Part shown: positions 63,797 through 64,000 of the stretch, in pieces
Layout: every line of letters begins with the position of its first letter
Numbering within the stretch: the stretch's first letter is position 1
Origin: Lepidonotus clava
Lineage: Eukaryota; Annelida; Polychaeta; Phyllodocida; Polynoidae
Reading direction: 5' to 3'
DNA length: 64,000 bases
Assembly: GCA_936440205.1 (NCBI GenBank)
Contig: OW387148.1
Coordinates: 15,369,961 to 15,433,960 of the forward strand
Position numbers and translations under genes: made by a program
Notes under the pieces: generated by a model
What the model was told of the DNA's origin: nothing
Database searches by the model: none
The model's input: the letters and a program-made list of their open reading frames with translations, nothing else

Positions 63797-64000
63797 GATC
63801 TTCCCTTCTATTTAACAGTGGCAGATTTAGGGGGTGCCGGGGCTCGCCCTCCACCCCATTCCTACAAAATTTGGTTTAAAAAATAGCTCTTAAAGGTCTA
63901 AAGTTCTAGTTATAGGGATACGTATATTACCTTCTTCTTTGCAGTAATATCTAATTAAATTTAAAGCAACCCACAACCAATCCAACCACATAAATTGTCA

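Overview
This is a stretch of animal nuclear DNA: AT-rich, with short GT-AG introns, dense DNA-transposon debris and widely spaced genes. The clearest marker is a complete TBC1D24 (Skywalker) gene. Gene content and repeat style fit an invertebrate bilaterian. The sequence alone does not let me name the phylum.

Layout. (1) 1-2588, + strand: the 3' end of a gene for a single-pass membrane protein whose cytoplasmic tail carries a PQPLG tandem repeat. (2) 2.6-10.3 kb: transposon-rich intergenic DNA with at least five short non-autonomous DNA elements, one inserted inside a relative, and a 5'-truncated LINE. (3) 10680-21879, - strand: a six-exon gene (the last two exons tentative) for a compact NACHT-type STAND NTPase with a helical N-terminal region. 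Four evenly spaced CACGTG boxes lie just upstream of its ATG. (4) 22-42 kb: gene-poor DNA with a 2-kb near-perfect inverted repeat, a 104-bp tandem duplication, and two GC-rich islands with CRE and E-box motifs that may be orphan promoters. (5) 42351-49480, - strand: TBC1D24, ten coding exons and about 562 aa, plus a probable 5' untranslated exon. (6) 49.5-55.7 kb, + strand: a head-to-head neighbour encoding a 231-aa protein with an SH3 domain and a U1-type C2H2 zinc finger. Its large first intron holds a TTAA-flanked palindromic transposon and a solo LTR fossil. (7) 55.7-62 kb: probable long 3' UTR and intergenic DNA. (8) 62069-62225, + strand: the first coding exon of a BLVRB/NmrA-like NAD(P)-binding reductase that runs out of the window.

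The genes do not form an operon-like system. The one regulatory link supported is a likely shared promoter between TBC1D24 and the SH3/zinc-finger gene. The most interesting coding locus is the NACHT gene. The most interesting non-coding structures are the E-box array, the palindromic elements and the nested insertions. Exon models rest on splice motifs, reading-phase agreement and remembered family sequences; no transcript data or database searches were available.
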